A DNA stretch of 64,000 nt from Sphingomonas nostoxanthinifaciens (GTDB lineage Bacteria; Pseudomonadota; Alphaproteobacteria; Sphingomonadales; Sphingomonadaceae), in NCBI RefSeq assembly GCF_019930585.1, contig NZ_CP082839.1, forward strand, positions 1,550,001 to 1,614,000, given 5' to 3'. The notes under the pieces are model-generated. The model made no database searches and was not told the origin of the DNA. It saw only the letters and a list, made by a program, of their open reading frames with translations. Position numbers and translations under genes: made by a program. Shown piece by piece: positions 43,913 to 53,154 of the stretch. Each line of letters opens with the position of its first letter. The stretch's first letter is position 1.

Positions 43913-44019
43913 GCCTGTTTCAAACGGTAAGCGGCCGCTGCGACGCCTGGGAAGTGACCGACGGACCGAAATTTCGAGAAGGGGGCGACAAGCAAAATTC
44001 CTTGATCTATGTTTGCTGC

Positions 44020-44730
44020 ATGGCAGCACACGACACCTGTGCCGATTGCGCCGTCCGGGATCGGGCGCTGTGCGGCAGCCTGACCGACGTCGAGCTGACC
44101 GCCCTGAACCAGCTTGGTCGCCGCCACGAGATCGCCAAGGGCCAGACCTTCGTCTGGGCCGGCGACGAAAGCATCGTTTGCGGCAACCTGCTCGCCGGCG
44201 TGCTCAAGCTCACCGCGGCGACGCCCGATGGACGCGAACAGATCGTCGGACTCCTTTACCCTGCGGATTTCGTCGGTCGTCCTTACGCTGATACGGCTGA
44301 CTTCACCGTGACGGCGCTTACGGATGCCGAATTGTGCGTTTTCCCGCGCATTCCATTCGAGCGGGCGCTCGAAGACCATCAGCGCATGGAGCGGTTGCTG
44401 CTGCAGCGCACCTTTGCGGCGTTGGCCGAGGCGCGCGGCCGCATGCTGATGCTGGCGCGCCAATCGGCCGAGGAGCGGATCGCCGACTTCCTGCTCGACA
44501 TGGCCTCCCGCGCCGAATCGAGCGGCAGTCGCGCCGTCGCCGGCGGCCCGATCACGTTCGACCTGCCGCTGACGCGCGGGCAGATCGCCGACGTACTGGG
44601 CCTTACGATCGAGACGGTCAGCCGTCAGCTCACCAAGCTCAAGGTGGCAGGCATCATCGCCTTGCCCGGCGCGCGCGCCGTGACGCTGCGGGATCGCAAT
44701 GCGCTCAAGGCCCGCGCCGCCGCGGGCTAG
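44020..44730 (+). CDS. fnrL: FNR-type oxygen-sensing transcriptional regulator (FnrL-like)
   Basis: A 236-residue Crp/Fnr protein with the N-terminal cysteine set C7-x2-C10-x7-C18 (CADCAVRDRALC) and a further Cys106 in LCVFPRIPFE, which aligns with the fourth ligand of E. coli FNR. It should carry an oxygen-labile [4Fe-4S] cluster. The HTH is LTRGQIADVLGLTIETVSRQLTKLK with the FNR-type E-xx-SR recognition residues, so the expected target is TTGAT-N4-ATCAA. Such boxes lie before the hemerythrin and hemN/ompW genes next door. ATG 44020 is chosen because it precedes the cysteines as usual. Confidence 0.92.
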   Translation: MAAHDTCADCAVRDRALCGSLTDVELTALNQLGRRHEIAKGQTFVWAGDESIVCGNLLAGVLKLTAATPDGREQIVGLLYPADFVGRPYADTADFTVTALTDAELCVFPRIPFERALEDHQRMERLLLQRTFAALAEARGRMLMLARQSAEERIADFLLDMASRAESSGSRAVAGGPITFDLPLTRGQIADVLGLTIETVSRQLTKLKVAGIIALPGARAVTLRDRNALKARAAAG

Positions 44731-44734
44731 CATC

Positions 44735-45280
44735 TCAGGCAGCCTGGCAGATGGCCGCGAGCCGATCGGTCAGCAGGGCGCGCGCGCCGGCGGTGAGCCT
44801 GTCCTGGCCCAGCGCGAAAATGGCGAGCTGTTCGATCACCATCGCGTCGCGGCAGCCCTCGAAAAAGCAGCGCAGCATGTAGCCGAGAGCATCGGGCGCG
44901 ATAGCTTCCTCGCTCGCGCCGACACGGAGCGCGGCGGCGAGGTCCTGCGCCTGGACCGCGCAGGCGACGTGGCGCGCATGAATATGATCGAGCAGGCTGT
45001 GCGTCAGCGGTTCGCTCAGATCGCGCGCGAACATCGCCTCCATCAACCGCTCTTCTTGCGGATTGTGTGTGCGCAGCAGAGTTTCCAGTCCCTCGGCGAT
45101 CTGCTCGGCGGTCGCCGCTGACGGCCGCTCGGGCAGCAGGTCGGCAACCATCTCGAGCGCGTCGCACAGCTGCGAGATGGCGGCATGATCGGCCATCAGC
45201 CGCATCAGATCGATCTCGGCGATGACGTGCCATCGCCGGGCGAACGACACCTTGCTGGCGATAAGATCGTGATCCGGCAT
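44735..45280 (-). CDS. Hemerythrin HHE-domain protein
   Basis: A 181-residue helical protein with hemerythrin-type di-iron ligands: MADHAAISQLCDALE (His31 region), THNPQEERLMEAM (H-xxx-E) and LLDHIHARHVAC. Hemerythrin-domain proteins bind oxygen or nitric oxide, or repair iron-sulfur centres in low oxygen. An FNR box at 45329-45342 lies 49 bp upstream. It is convergent with fnrL (four bases between stops) and follows ompW on the same strand, so it belongs to the low-oxygen island. Confidence 0.88.
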   Translation of the reverse strand: MPDHDLIASKVSFARRWHVIAEIDLMRLMADHAAISQLCDALEMVADLLPERPSAATAEQIAEGLETLLRTHNPQEERLMEAMFARDLSEPLTHSLLDHIHARHVACAVQAQDLAAALRVGASEEAIAPDALGYMLRCFFEGCRDAMVIEQLAIFALGQDRLTAGARALLTDRLAAICQAA

Positions 45281-45328
45281 CAGGCGCTCCTCTGGCGCCG
45301 ATTGTCCTGCAGAAGGCGGGGCGCGGCC

Positions 45329-45342
45329 TTGACCGAAGTCAA
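45329..45342. promoter_or_regulatory. FNR box upstream of the hemerythrin gene
   Basis: TTGACCGAAGTCAA is a perfect dyad of the FNR/FixK form TTGAC-N4-GTCAA. It lies 49 bp before the hemerythrin start and 14 bp after the ompW stop. The flanks GCGCGGC and GCCGCGC extend the dyad to a 30-bp hairpin that might also slow read-through from ompW. Confidence 0.8.
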
Positions 45343-45356
45343 AGCCGCGCGCGGCG

Positions 45357-46010
45357 TCAGAGCCGGATGCCGAAGCCGAACCCGACGACGATCGGATCGA
45401 GGTTGACGTGGACGCGGTTGACCGTGCTGCCGGTCGTCAGCCGCGCATTGGTGTTGATGTCCAGATATTTGAAGTCGATGTTGGCGAACACTTTGCGGGT
45501 GATGTCGACGTCGAGGCCCGCCTGCAGCGCATAGCCGACGCTATCCGACAGGCCCACCTTGGTCGCGCCGATCGCCTGATCCAGCGCCTGGGTCGCCTTC
45601 TCCGAATAGAAGATCGAATAATTGACGCCGGCGCCGACATAGGGACGCACGTGCGCGGCCGGCAACAGGTGGTATTGCAGAGTCAGCGTCGGCGGCAGCA
45701 CGCGCGCATGGGCCAGCTTGCCGAGGCCGTCGAGGCTGCCGCGACCCGATACGTCATGCTTCGTCGTGCCGAGGATGAGCTCGGTGCCGATGTGGTTCGT
45801 CCACATGTAGGTGAAGTCGAGTTCGGGCGAGAAGCCGTTGTTGACCGCGACGTGCGCGCCCGGAAATGACGGCTCCACCGGGCCGGATTTCTCCAGCGGC
45901 GCGACCATGATCGCGCGCGCACGGATCAACCAGTCGCCCTGTTCGGCCAGCGCCGGCGTGGCCACGAGAAAAGCCGCTGCGGCGCTGGCGAGGATCGTTC
46001 TAACTTGCAT
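45357..46010 (-). CDS. ompW: OmpW-family outer-membrane protein
   Basis: A 217-residue outer-membrane beta-barrel. The signal peptide ends near residue 22 (ATPALAEQG). The OmpW-type pattern includes the early GDWLIRARAIMVAP, ELDFTYMWTNHIGTELILGTTKHDV, LPPTLTLQYHLLP, RPYVGAGVNYSIFYSEK and the C-terminal barrel strand ending GFGFGIRL. GAGG lies six bases from the ATG. OmpW is known as an anaerobic or stress-induced small-molecule channel. The FNR box at 46068-46081 lies 58 bp upstream, fitting low-oxygen control. Confidence 0.92.
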   Translation of the reverse strand: MQVRTILASAAAAFLVATPALAEQGDWLIRARAIMVAPLEKSGPVEPSFPGAHVAVNNGFSPELDFTYMWTNHIGTELILGTTKHDVSGRGSLDGLGKLAHARVLPPTLTLQYHLLPAAHVRPYVGAGVNYSIFYSEKATQALDQAIGATKVGLSDSVGYALQAGLDVDITRKVFANIDFKYLDINTNARLTTGSTVNRVHVNLDPIVVGFGFGIRL

Positions 46011-46067
46011 GATCTGCCTCCCTGATGTGAGCGAGGCGGCGGCTAGGAGCATGGTCGGCGCGCAACA

Positions 46068-46081
46068 TTGACCGGCGTCAA
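46068..46081. promoter_or_regulatory. FNR box in the ompW/hemN divergent region
   Basis: TTGACCGGCGTCAA is a perfect TTGAC-N4-GTCAA dyad. It lies 58 bp from the ompW start and about 34 bp before the proposed hemN start at 46116, so one site could serve both divergent genes. It also argues against a TTG start for hemN at 46068. Confidence 0.8.
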
Positions 46082-46115
46082 GGATCGCATCGCGGCGTCG
46101 CGGCACCAACGGCAC

Positions 46116-47456
46116 ATGGTCCGCTACCTCCCCGAACTGGCCGCGCGCGCCGTGCCGCGCTATACGAGCTATCCGACCGCGGCCGAATTTAACGACGATG
46201 TCGGCGCGGCGGAGCAGGCTGCGGCGCTGGCGGCGATCGGCGCGGACGATGCCGTGTCGCTCTACGTGCACATCCCATATTGCCGGGAGATATGCTGGTA
46301 TTGCGGTTGCACCACTGGCGCCGTCGGCCGGCCTGATCGGCTCGCGACCTATGTCGATGCGCTGGTGGACGAGATCGACGCGGTGGCCAGCCGCATGGCG
46401 GGCCGCGTCACCGCAATCCATCTCGGCGGGGGCAGCCCCAATGCGCTTGCCGCCGAAGACATGACGCGGCTGATGGCGGCCTTACGCGACCGTTTCACCG
46501 TTGCCGACGATGTCGAGATCGCGGTCGAGCTCGATCCCCGCACGCTCGACGCCGATTATTGCGCGCTGTTGGGTGGGCTCGGCGTCACGCGCGCGAGCCT
46601 CGGCGTGCAGACGTTCGCGCCCGCGATCCAGCGGCGGATCAATCGCGTGCAACCCTATTGGACGGCGGCGGAAGCGGTGCGGGATCTGCGTTACGCGGGC
46701 GTCAGGCACATCAACTTCGATCTGCTCTATGGCCTGCCCGGGCAGCGGAATGACGACGTTGCCGACACGATCGCCGCGTCGCTGCGCCTGCATCCAGAGC
46801 GGATCGCGATGTTCGGCTATGCCCACATGCCGCGCTTGTTGCCGCGACAGCGCATGATCGATGCGGCCGATCTGCCCGGCGTCGAGGCGCGGCTGGAGCA
46901 GAGCGCGATTGCGCGCTCCATGCTCACCAGCGCCGGCTATCGCGCAATCGGCTTCGACCATTTCGCGGTGCCGACCGACAGCTTGGCGCTGGCAGCAGCC
47001 GAGGGGCGGCTGCATCGCAATTTCCAGGGGTTCACCGACGAGGCGGTTCGCGCCGTGATCGGGCTCGGGGCTTCGGCGATCAGCCAATATGACGGGCTGT
47101 TGGTGCAGAACGAGAAGCATGTCGGTCGCTATCGCGGCAGGACACGGACCGGGCTGGTGGGGGTGCGCGGCGTGCTGCGATCGGCCGAGGCGCGGCTGCG
47201 CGGCGCCGTGATCGAACGCTTGCTGTGCGACGGCCGCGTCGATGTCGCCGCCATTGCCCGATCCATGGCGATGTCGCCCGAGCCGTTGTTGCCCGCATTC
47301 GATGCGCTCGGCGCGCTCGTCGCCATCGGCGTCGTCACCGCCGATGGCTGGTGCGTCGCGCTGGCGCCGTGGGCGTGGCCCTATGCGCGGATCGCGGCCG
47401 CGGCGTTCGACAGCTATCGCACCGCCGGCGAGCGGCGTTTCAGTCGTGCGGTCTGA
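46116..47456 (+). CDS. hemN: Oxygen-independent coproporphyrinogen III oxidase
   Basis: A 446-residue radical-SAM enzyme that decarboxylates coproporphyrinogen III to protoporphyrinogen IX without oxygen. The cluster cysteines are C56-x3-C60-x2-C63 (YCREICWYCGC), followed by HLGGGSPNAL and a conserved LGVQTF and FDLLYGLPGQ. ATG 46116 gives the usual start (MVRYLPEL...PRYTSYPTAAEF). A start at 46068 would place codons over the FNR box. It is divergent from ompW and controlled by the same site, so it likely rises in low oxygen for heme supply. Confidence 0.95.
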   Translation: MVRYLPELAARAVPRYTSYPTAAEFNDDVGAAEQAAALAAIGADDAVSLYVHIPYCREICWYCGCTTGAVGRPDRLATYVDALVDEIDAVASRMAGRVTAIHLGGGSPNALAAEDMTRLMAALRDRFTVADDVEIAVELDPRTLDADYCALLGGLGVTRASLGVQTFAPAIQRRINRVQPYWTAAEAVRDLRYAGVRHINFDLLYGLPGQRNDDVADTIAASLRLHPERIAMFGYAHMPRLLPRQRMIDAADLPGVEARLEQSAIARSMLTSAGYRAIGFDHFAVPTDSLALAAAEGRLHRNFQGFTDEAVRAVIGLGASAISQYDGLLVQNEKHVGRYRGRTRTGLVGVRGVLRSAEARLRGAVIERLLCDGRVDVAAIARSMAMSPEPLLPAFDALGALVAIGVVTADGWCVALAPWAWPYARIAAAAFDSYRTAGERRFSRAV

Positions 47457-47468
47457 TCGCGCGCACCG

Positions 47469-48713
47469 TCAGGCGAACAGGTCGACCGTGTGGATGAGCA
47501 GGCCTACCAGGCCGCCCACCAGCGTGCCGTTGATGCGGATATATTGCAGATCCCGGCCGACCGCATTTTCGAGCCGGTCGGTGACTGTGGCGCTGTCCCA
47601 GCGGCGGATCGTATCTGACACCAAAGTCACGATCTGATCGCCATAGGTCGCGACCAGCCCACCGATCGCGCGCCGGGCGAAGCGGTTGACCGCGAACCGC
47701 ACGCGCGCATCCTCCTGCAGGGTGGTGCCGAACTGGCGCAGCGCCTCGCCGAGGCGACCACCGCCCACCGCATGCGGATCGCGTGCCGTGCGCAACATCG
47801 TCGCACGCGCGCTCTGCCACAGGCCGTCGAGCCACGCCGCCACTGCCGGATTGGCGAGCGCTGCGTCGCGCCATGCCGCCACCTTCGCCTGCAGCTCTGC
47901 GTCATGCTGCAGCCGTTCGGCGAAGAGGATCAGGCCCTCCTCGATCTTGGTGCGGAGCGAATGATTGGGGTCTTCCGCCATGTCGCCCAACAGCTTGAAG
48001 ATCCCGTCGAGGATCTTCGACGACAAGGTCTCGTCCAGTCCCGTCCAGCGCAAAACCGAACCCGCGCGATCGTGGATCATCTGGCGGAACAGCGCCTCGT
48101 TGGCGGCGAGCGCCTGGCCGACCCACAGAATCGCGCCGTTCACCACCGGGCGATGGCGACCCTCGGCCAGCGCAGCCGACAGAACCTGGCCGGCGAGCGG
48201 CGCGATGTTGAGCGCGCGCAGGCGCTGGGCAGCGGCACTCTTGAACAGCGCGCCGAGCCGCTCGTCGCCGAGGCTTTCGAGCAAGGTGACGGCGAGCTTG
48301 CTTGCGCGCCGCGGTCCCTCACGCGGCGGGGCGGCGAGGACGCGGCCGATCGCCGCGGCCACGTCGAGCCGCGCCATCCGCCGTACGACGATGCTCGGCA
48401 CCAAGAAGTTGGTGCGCAGGAACACCGCCAGGCTGTCGCCGATCCGATCCTTGTTGCGCGGGATGATCGCGGTGTGCGGCACCGGAACGCCGAGCGGGTG
48501 GCGGAACAACGCGGTCACCGCAAACCAGTCGGCGAGGCCGCCGACCATCGCCGCTTCGGCAAATGCGCGGACGAAGCCCCAGGCGGGATGCACATGGTCG
48601 AGCGCGCGGGCGAGTGCGAACAATGCCGCCATCGCCACCAGCAGGCCGGTCGCGAGCATCCGCATCCGGGTGACCGGGGCGCGAAGGCCGGGGGAGGGGA
48701 GCACCGGGTTCAT
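47469..48713 (-). CDS. DUF445 family membrane protein
   Basis: A 414-residue DUF445 protein. Two N-terminal membrane helices (about 20-40, and a hairpin near 47-62 with the conserved GGLADWFAVTALFRHPLGVPVPHTAIIPRNKDRIG), a long helical domain and a C-terminal helix (GTLVGGLVGLLIHTV). The function of the family is unknown. Roles in the envelope have been suggested. ATG 48713 is preferred to TTG 48749, which adds a Cys/Arg-rich start. It is convergent with hemN and follows the RND permease gene by 56 bp. Confidence 0.9.
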   Translation of the reverse strand: MNPVLPSPGLRAPVTRMRMLATGLLVAMAALFALARALDHVHPAWGFVRAFAEAAMVGGLADWFAVTALFRHPLGVPVPHTAIIPRNKDRIGDSLAVFLRTNFLVPSIVVRRMARLDVAAAIGRVLAAPPREGPRRASKLAVTLLESLGDERLGALFKSAAAQRLRALNIAPLAGQVLSAALAEGRHRPVVNGAILWVGQALAANEALFRQMIHDRAGSVLRWTGLDETLSSKILDGIFKLLGDMAEDPNHSLRTKIEEGLILFAERLQHDAELQAKVAAWRDAALANPAVAAWLDGLWQSARATMLRTARDPHAVGGGRLGEALRQFGTTLQEDARVRFAVNRFARRAIGGLVATYGDQIVTLVSDTIRRWDSATVTDRLENAVGRDLQYIRINGTLVGGLVGLLIHTVDLFA

Positions 48714-48769
48714 CCGGCGGGCGATGCGGCAATCATGTCGGAGACACAATCACCGGAACGGACGTTGGT

Positions 48770-51700
48770 TCACTCCGCGGGGTGTGCGACCGGCGTGGGA
48801 TCGCCCTCGCCGCCGTTGGTGAGCGTGCGCGCGAGGCGCGGCCCGAGCCAACGCTCGAGCCCGTCCGCCAGGCTGAAGCCCGCGGGCACGATCAGCAGCG
48901 TCAGCAACGTCGACAGGATCAGGCCGCCGATCACCGTCACCGCCATCGGCTGGTTCCACGATCCGTCTCCGCCGATCGACAAGGCCGTGGGCATCATGCC
49001 GGCGACCATCGCCACCGTCGTCATCACGATCGGCTGCGCGCGTTTGTGCCCCGCGTCGAGGATCGATTCGTAGATCGCGCGACCGTGGCGGATCTCCTCG
49101 ATCGCGAAATCGATCAGCAGGATCGAGTTCTTGGCGACGATGCCGAACAGCATCAGGATGCCGATCAGCACCGGCAGCGACACCGCCATGCCGGCAAGAT
49201 GCAGCGCCACCGCGCCACCCAGCGGCGCCAGCAGCAGCGATGCGAGGTTGACGAAGGGCGGCATCACCCGGCGGTAGAGCAGCACCAGCACCGCGAAGAC
49301 GAGCATCACGCCGGCAATCAACGCGATCACGAAGTTCTGCAGCATCTCCGCCTGCCACTTGGCATCGCCCGCCGCAGCATAGTGGACGCCGGGGGGCAGC
49401 GACTGCATCTGCGGCAGCTTCATCACCAGCGCGCGCTGCTCGCCGGCAATCCCGCCGGGGGCGAGATCGGCCGAGATCACGACGCGGCGTTCCTGGTTGA
49501 AGCGCTGGATCTGCGACGGCCCGGCACCGAAGCCGATGTCGGCGACCACCTTCAGCGGCACGGTCGTGCCGCGCGACGTCTGCACCGGCAGATCCTGGAT
49601 GGTCGAAAGATCGCGACGGCTATCCTCGTTCAGCATCACCCGGATCGGGATCTGCCGGTCCGACAGCGAGAATTTCGCGACATTCTGGTCGATGTCGCCC
49701 AGCGTCGCGATGCGGATCGTCTGGCTGAGCGCGGCGGTGGTCACGCCGAGGTCGGCGGCGAGATCGAGGCGCGGGCGGATGACGATTTCGGGCCGCGGCA
49801 GATCGCCTTCGATGCGTGGCGCGCGCAGGCCGGGGAGCGCCTTCATTCCGTCGACCACCTTCGACGCAGCGCTGGTGAGCAGCAGCGGATCGGTGCCGGC
49901 GAGCATCACCGACACGTCGCGCGTGCTGCCGCCGCCGCCATTCTGCGACTGGAAGCTGATGCGCGCATCGGGGATGCGGTTGAGCATCGGCGACATCTCG
50001 CGCTCGAAATCGATGCTGCTGCGCTTGCGATCGTCGCGCAGCGTCATCACCACCTGCGCCGAGCCGACGTCGACATATTCGACCGCGGTCTTCACCTCCT
50101 GCTGCTGGCGCAGGATGCGCGTCGCCTCGTCGGCCACCGCCTCGGTCTGCGCCAGCGTGGTGCCCGGCGCCATCGTGACGTTGAGGTAGCTGGTGTCGAC
50201 ATTGTTCGGCGGCTGGAACGTGAAGGGCAGCGTCGCGTAGGCGGCGATGGTGAGGATGAACGCGGCCACGCCGATCAGCATCGTCAGCTTGCGATTGTCG
50301 CGAACGAACAGCCGCTTCCACGACCGGCGCGTGCCATGCCGCTCGTTCAGCGTCCACGCCAGCACCTTCATGTAGAAGTCCATCGCGCGTCCGCCGCCAT
50401 GTTCCTCGGCGCCGTGCGATTTGAGGAAATAGGCTGCGACCATCGGGGTGATGAGGCGCGCGACGGCAAGGCTCATCAGCACCGCGATGACGACGGTCAG
50501 GCCGAAATTCTTGAAGAACTGGCCGGCGATGCCCGGCATCAGGCCGACCGGCAGGAACACCGCGACGATCGAGAAGGTCGTGCCGACCACGGCCAGCCCG
50601 ATCTCGTCGGCGGCGTCGATCGCGGCCTGATAGGCGGTCTTGCCCATGCGCATGTGGCGGACGATATTTTCGATCTCCACGATCGCGTCGTCGACCAGCA
50701 CGCCCGAGACGAGGCTGAGCGCGAGCAGGGTCATGAAGTTGAGCGTGAACCCCATCAGGCTCAGCACCCAGAAGGTCGGGATCGCCGAGAGCGGGATCGC
50801 CAGCGCCGAGATCACGGTCGCGCGCTTGTCACGCAGGAACAGGAACACGATCACCACGGCGAGGATCGCGCCTTCGACCATCGAGCGCATCGCCGCCTTG
50901 TAATTGGCAAGGGTGTAGCTGACCGAGGTCGCGCGCCGGATGAAGTGGACGCGCGGATTTTCCTTTTCGATCTGCGTCAGCACCTTGAGCGCGCCGTCGT
51001 AGACCGCCACGTCGGAGGCGCCGCGCGAGCGGACGATGCCGAAGCTGATCGTCGGCTTGCCCTCCATCTTCGCGATCGAGCGCTGTTCGGCATAGGTGTC
51101 GCGCACCGTCGCGATGTCCGCCAGTCGGGTCGAGCGGCCGTTGGCGAGCTGGATCTGCGTCTGGCCGAGCGTGAAGGCGTCGGTGGCGTTGCCGAGCACG
51201 CGCACCGACTGCTCGGCGCCCGCAATCTCGGCGCGTCCGCCGGCGGCGTTGACGTTCATCGCGCGAAGCTGCGTGTTGATCTGGGTGGCGGTGACGCCCT
51301 GCGCCTGCATCCGCGCGGGATCGAGGATCACGCGGATCTCGCGATCGACCGCGCCATGCGTGGTCACGCTCTGCATACCGTCGACCGCCAGCAGCCGCTT
51401 GGACACGGTGTCCTTCACGAACCAGGAGAGCTGGTTCATGGTCATGTCGGTCGCCTCGACCGAGAAATTGGCGAGGTTGCCGCCGTTGACGTTCACGCGC
51501 TTGACCTGCGGCTCGATGATGCCGTCGGGCAGCTGCGCACGGATCTGGGCGATCGCGTCGCGCACGTCGGTGGTCGCACGGTCGACCGGCGTCTCGATCG
51601 TGAACTGGACGAAGGTTTCCGACATGCCTTCGCTGATGGTCGAGTTGATCTCGTCCACACCTTCGAGGTTGCGGACGGCGGATTCGACGATCTGGGTGAT

Positions 51701-51889
51701 CTGCGTCTCCAGCTCGGTCGGGGCGGCGCCCGGCTGCTGGACGATGATGACGACCGCCGGGAAGGTGATCTCCGGCTGCTGGTTCACGCTCATCCGCATG
51801 AACGAGAGCATTCCGGCGAGCGTCAGCGCTAGGAACAGCACGATCGACGGAACCGGGTTGCGGATCGACCAGGAGGAGATGTTGCGCAT
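48770..51889 (-). CDS. RND efflux permease (HAE1 family)
   Basis: A 1039-residue RND transporter with twelve expected TM helices. Start [24 protein letters not shown] is TM1. The proton-relay acidic pair is in [17 protein letters not shown] (TM4). Further RND landmarks are [14 protein letters not shown] and the second half repeat beginning near residue 545. It is encoded 10 bp after its adaptor. No outer-membrane factor follows, so it must borrow one, for example the NodT-type protein at 33767 or another elsewhere. The substrate is unknown. Confidence 0.94.
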   Translation of the reverse strand: MRNISSWSIRNPVPSIVLFLALTLAGMLSFMRMSVNQQPEITFPAVVIIVQQPGAAPTELETQITQIVESAVRNLEGVDEINSTISEGMSETFVQFTIETPVDRATTDVRDAIAQIRAQLPDGIIEPQVKRVNVNGGNLANFSVEATDMTMNQLSWFVKDTVSKRLLAVDGMQSVTTHGAVDREIRVILDPARMQAQGVTATQINTQLRAMNVNAAGGRAEIAGAEQSVRVLGNATDAFTLGQTQIQLANGRSTRLADIATVRDTYAEQRSIAKMEGKPTISFGIVRSRGASDVAVYDGALKVLTQIEKENPRVHFIRRATSVSYTLANYKAAMRSMVEGAILAVVIVFLFLRDKRATVISALAIPLSAIPTFWVLSLMGFTLNFMTLLALSLVSGVLVDDAIVEIENIVRHMRMGKTAYQAAIDAADEIGLAVVGTTFSIVAVFLPVGLMPGIAGQFFKNFGLTVVIAVLMSLAVARLITPMVAAYFLKSHGAEEHGGGRAMDFYMKVLAWTLNERHGTRRSWKRLFVRDNRKLTMLIGVAAFILTIAAYATLPFTFQPPNNVDTSYLNVTMAPGTTLAQTEAVADEATRILRQQQEVKTAVEYVDVGSAQVVMTLRDDRKRSSIDFEREMSPMLNRIPDARISFQSQNGGGGSTRDVSVMLAGTDPLLLTSAASKVVDGMKALPGLRAPRIEGDLPRPEIVIRPRLDLAADLGVTTAALSQTIRIATLGDIDQNVAKFSLSDRQIPIRVMLNEDSRRDLSTIQDLPVQTSRGTTVPLKVVADIGFGAGPSQIQRFNQERRVVISADLAPGGIAGEQRALVMKLPQMQSLPPGVHYAAAGDAKWQAEMLQNFVIALIAGVMLVFAVLVLLYRRVMPPFVNLASLLLAPLGGAVALHLAGMAVSLPVLIGILMLFGIVAKNSILLIDFAIEEIRHGRAIYESILDAGHKRAQPIVMTTVAMVAGMMPTALSIGGDGSWNQPMAVTVIGGLILSTLLTLLIVPAGFSLADGLERWLGPRLARTLTNGGEGDPTPVAHPAE

Positions 51890-51899
51890 CGGCCGGCCG

Positions 51900-53069
51900 T
51901 CAGCGAACCGTGGTGGTGCGCTGCGGCTGCACCTTGTCGCCCGAATTGAGGAACGCGCCCGCTGCCGCGACGACGCGCTCGGTCCCGGCCAACCCGCTGA
52001 CCACGGTCACGCCGCGATCGTCGACCTCGCCCACCTTCACCGCGCGCCGTTGCACATGATTGTCCGGTCCGACGATGTAGACGTAATTGCCCTGCGCATC
52101 GGTCATCACCGCCGATTCGGGCAGCAACGGCACGTCGCCCTGGCCGCCGCCGATCTCGGCCGCCGCGAAGCCGCCCGGACGCAGCGCGTCGTTCACCGGC
52201 AGCTTGATCCGCACGACGCCTTGGCGGGTGTTGGGATCGATGATCGGCGAGATCTGCCAGATCTGGCCGGGCACCTTCAGCGTCGTGCCGACCGGCGTCA
52301 CCGTCGCCGGCGCACCGACGTGCAGCCGCGCCAGATCCGCCTCGGACAGGCGCGCCTGCAATTCCATCGCGCCGTCGGCGGCGATGCGGAATAGCGCGCC
52401 CATGCCGCTGCCGACGATCTGGCCCGCCTCGACCGAGCGCGTCAGCACGCGGCCGCCGGTGGGCGCGCGAATATCGAGCCGGCCGATCAGCGCCTGCTGT
52501 TGCTTCAGCTGGGCCTGCGCCATCAACACCTGCGCATTGGCGCTGTCATAGGCGGCTTGCCGCGTGTCGATGTCGGCCTTGGAAATGAAACCGTTGTTCA
52601 CGAGCTTCTTCGCGCGCTCGAGCTGGGTGCGGGCGAGCTCGGCATTGGCCCGCGCCTGCGCGATCGACGCGGAGAGATTGGCCGCCTGCTGCACCTGCAC
52701 CGAGCGGTCGACCGTCGCCAGCACCTGCCCCTTGCCGACCCAGTCGCCCGGCTGCACCAGCACGCGCGTCACCAGCCCGCCTTCGCCGGGGATGCCAACC
52801 GGCATGTCGTAGATAGCCGTGATATTGCCCACGGCGGGAATTTGGGCGGTCACGTTCTGCCGACCCGGCACCGTCACGGTCACGCGCGGCGCGGTGTCGC
52901 CCGTCGCGGGCGCGGGCTTGGCATGATAGCGCATCAAAGCGATCGCGCCGGCGACCACCAGCAGCGCGACCGCGACCGCGATGATCGCGATGCGACGACG
53001 GCCGCGGCCTTCGTCCTCGAAGGAGGAATACCCCGCCGGATCACTGCCGATGCCCGCTTCCATGTTCAT
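51900..53069 (-). CDS. RND periplasmic adaptor (membrane fusion protein)
   Basis: A 389-residue adaptor with an N-terminal cytoplasmic stretch, a membrane anchor (RRRIAIIAVAVALLVVAGAIALM), a lipoyl domain (NITAIYDMPVGIPGEGGLVTRVLVQPGDWV), a helical hairpin rich in QAQLKQQQALIGRLD, and the barrel and C-terminal domains. ATG 53069 is used, with GAGGAG nine bases upstream. GTG 53117 would sit at the predicted transcription start. It is the first gene of the adaptor-permease operon, downstream of a promoter with TATAAT. Confidence 0.9.
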   Translation of the reverse strand: MNMEAGIGSDPAGYSSFEDEGRGRRRIAIIAVAVALLVVAGAIALMRYHAKPAPATGDTAPRVTVTVPGRQNVTAQIPAVGNITAIYDMPVGIPGEGGLVTRVLVQPGDWVGKGQVLATVDRSVQVQQAANLSASIAQARANAELARTQLERAKKLVNNGFISKADIDTRQAAYDSANAQVLMAQAQLKQQQALIGRLDIRAPTGGRVLTRSVEAGQIVGSGMGALFRIAADGAMELQARLSEADLARLHVGAPATVTPVGTTLKVPGQIWQISPIIDPNTRQGVVRIKLPVNDALRPGGFAAAEIGGGQGDVPLLPESAVMTDAQGNYVYIVGPDNHVQRRAVKVGEVDDRGVTVVSGLAGTERVVAAAGAFLNSGDKVQPQRTTTVR

Positions 53070-53120
53070 GCGTGCCCACTCCTCGCCCCGCGACTTCCCC
53101 TTCGCGTACGGCCACACTGT

Positions 53121-53154
53121 ATTATATTGCTACGTCACTTCGCTCAAGCGAAGT
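53121..53154 (-). promoter_or_regulatory. Promoter with palindromic operator for the second RND operon
   Basis: On the minus strand a perfect -10 TATAAT (53126-53121) follows TTGAGC (53147-53142) at 15 bp. The dyad ACTTCGCT-AGCGAAGT (plus strand 53137-53154) overlaps the -35, as expected for a TetR or MarR-type repressor. No regulator is encoded beside it. The dyad also starts directly after the prmA stop. Confidence 0.65.

Noticed and set aside
45321..45350. Dyad after ompW considered as an intrinsic terminator
   Set aside because: No T-run follows and its core is a perfect FNR box, so a regulatory site explains it better.
48782..51832. A 1016-codon open frame antisense to the second RND permease
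   Set aside because: Its translation is Arg/His/Asp-rich low-complexity sequence, the mirror of a GC-biased gene. The opposite strand has full RND motifs.
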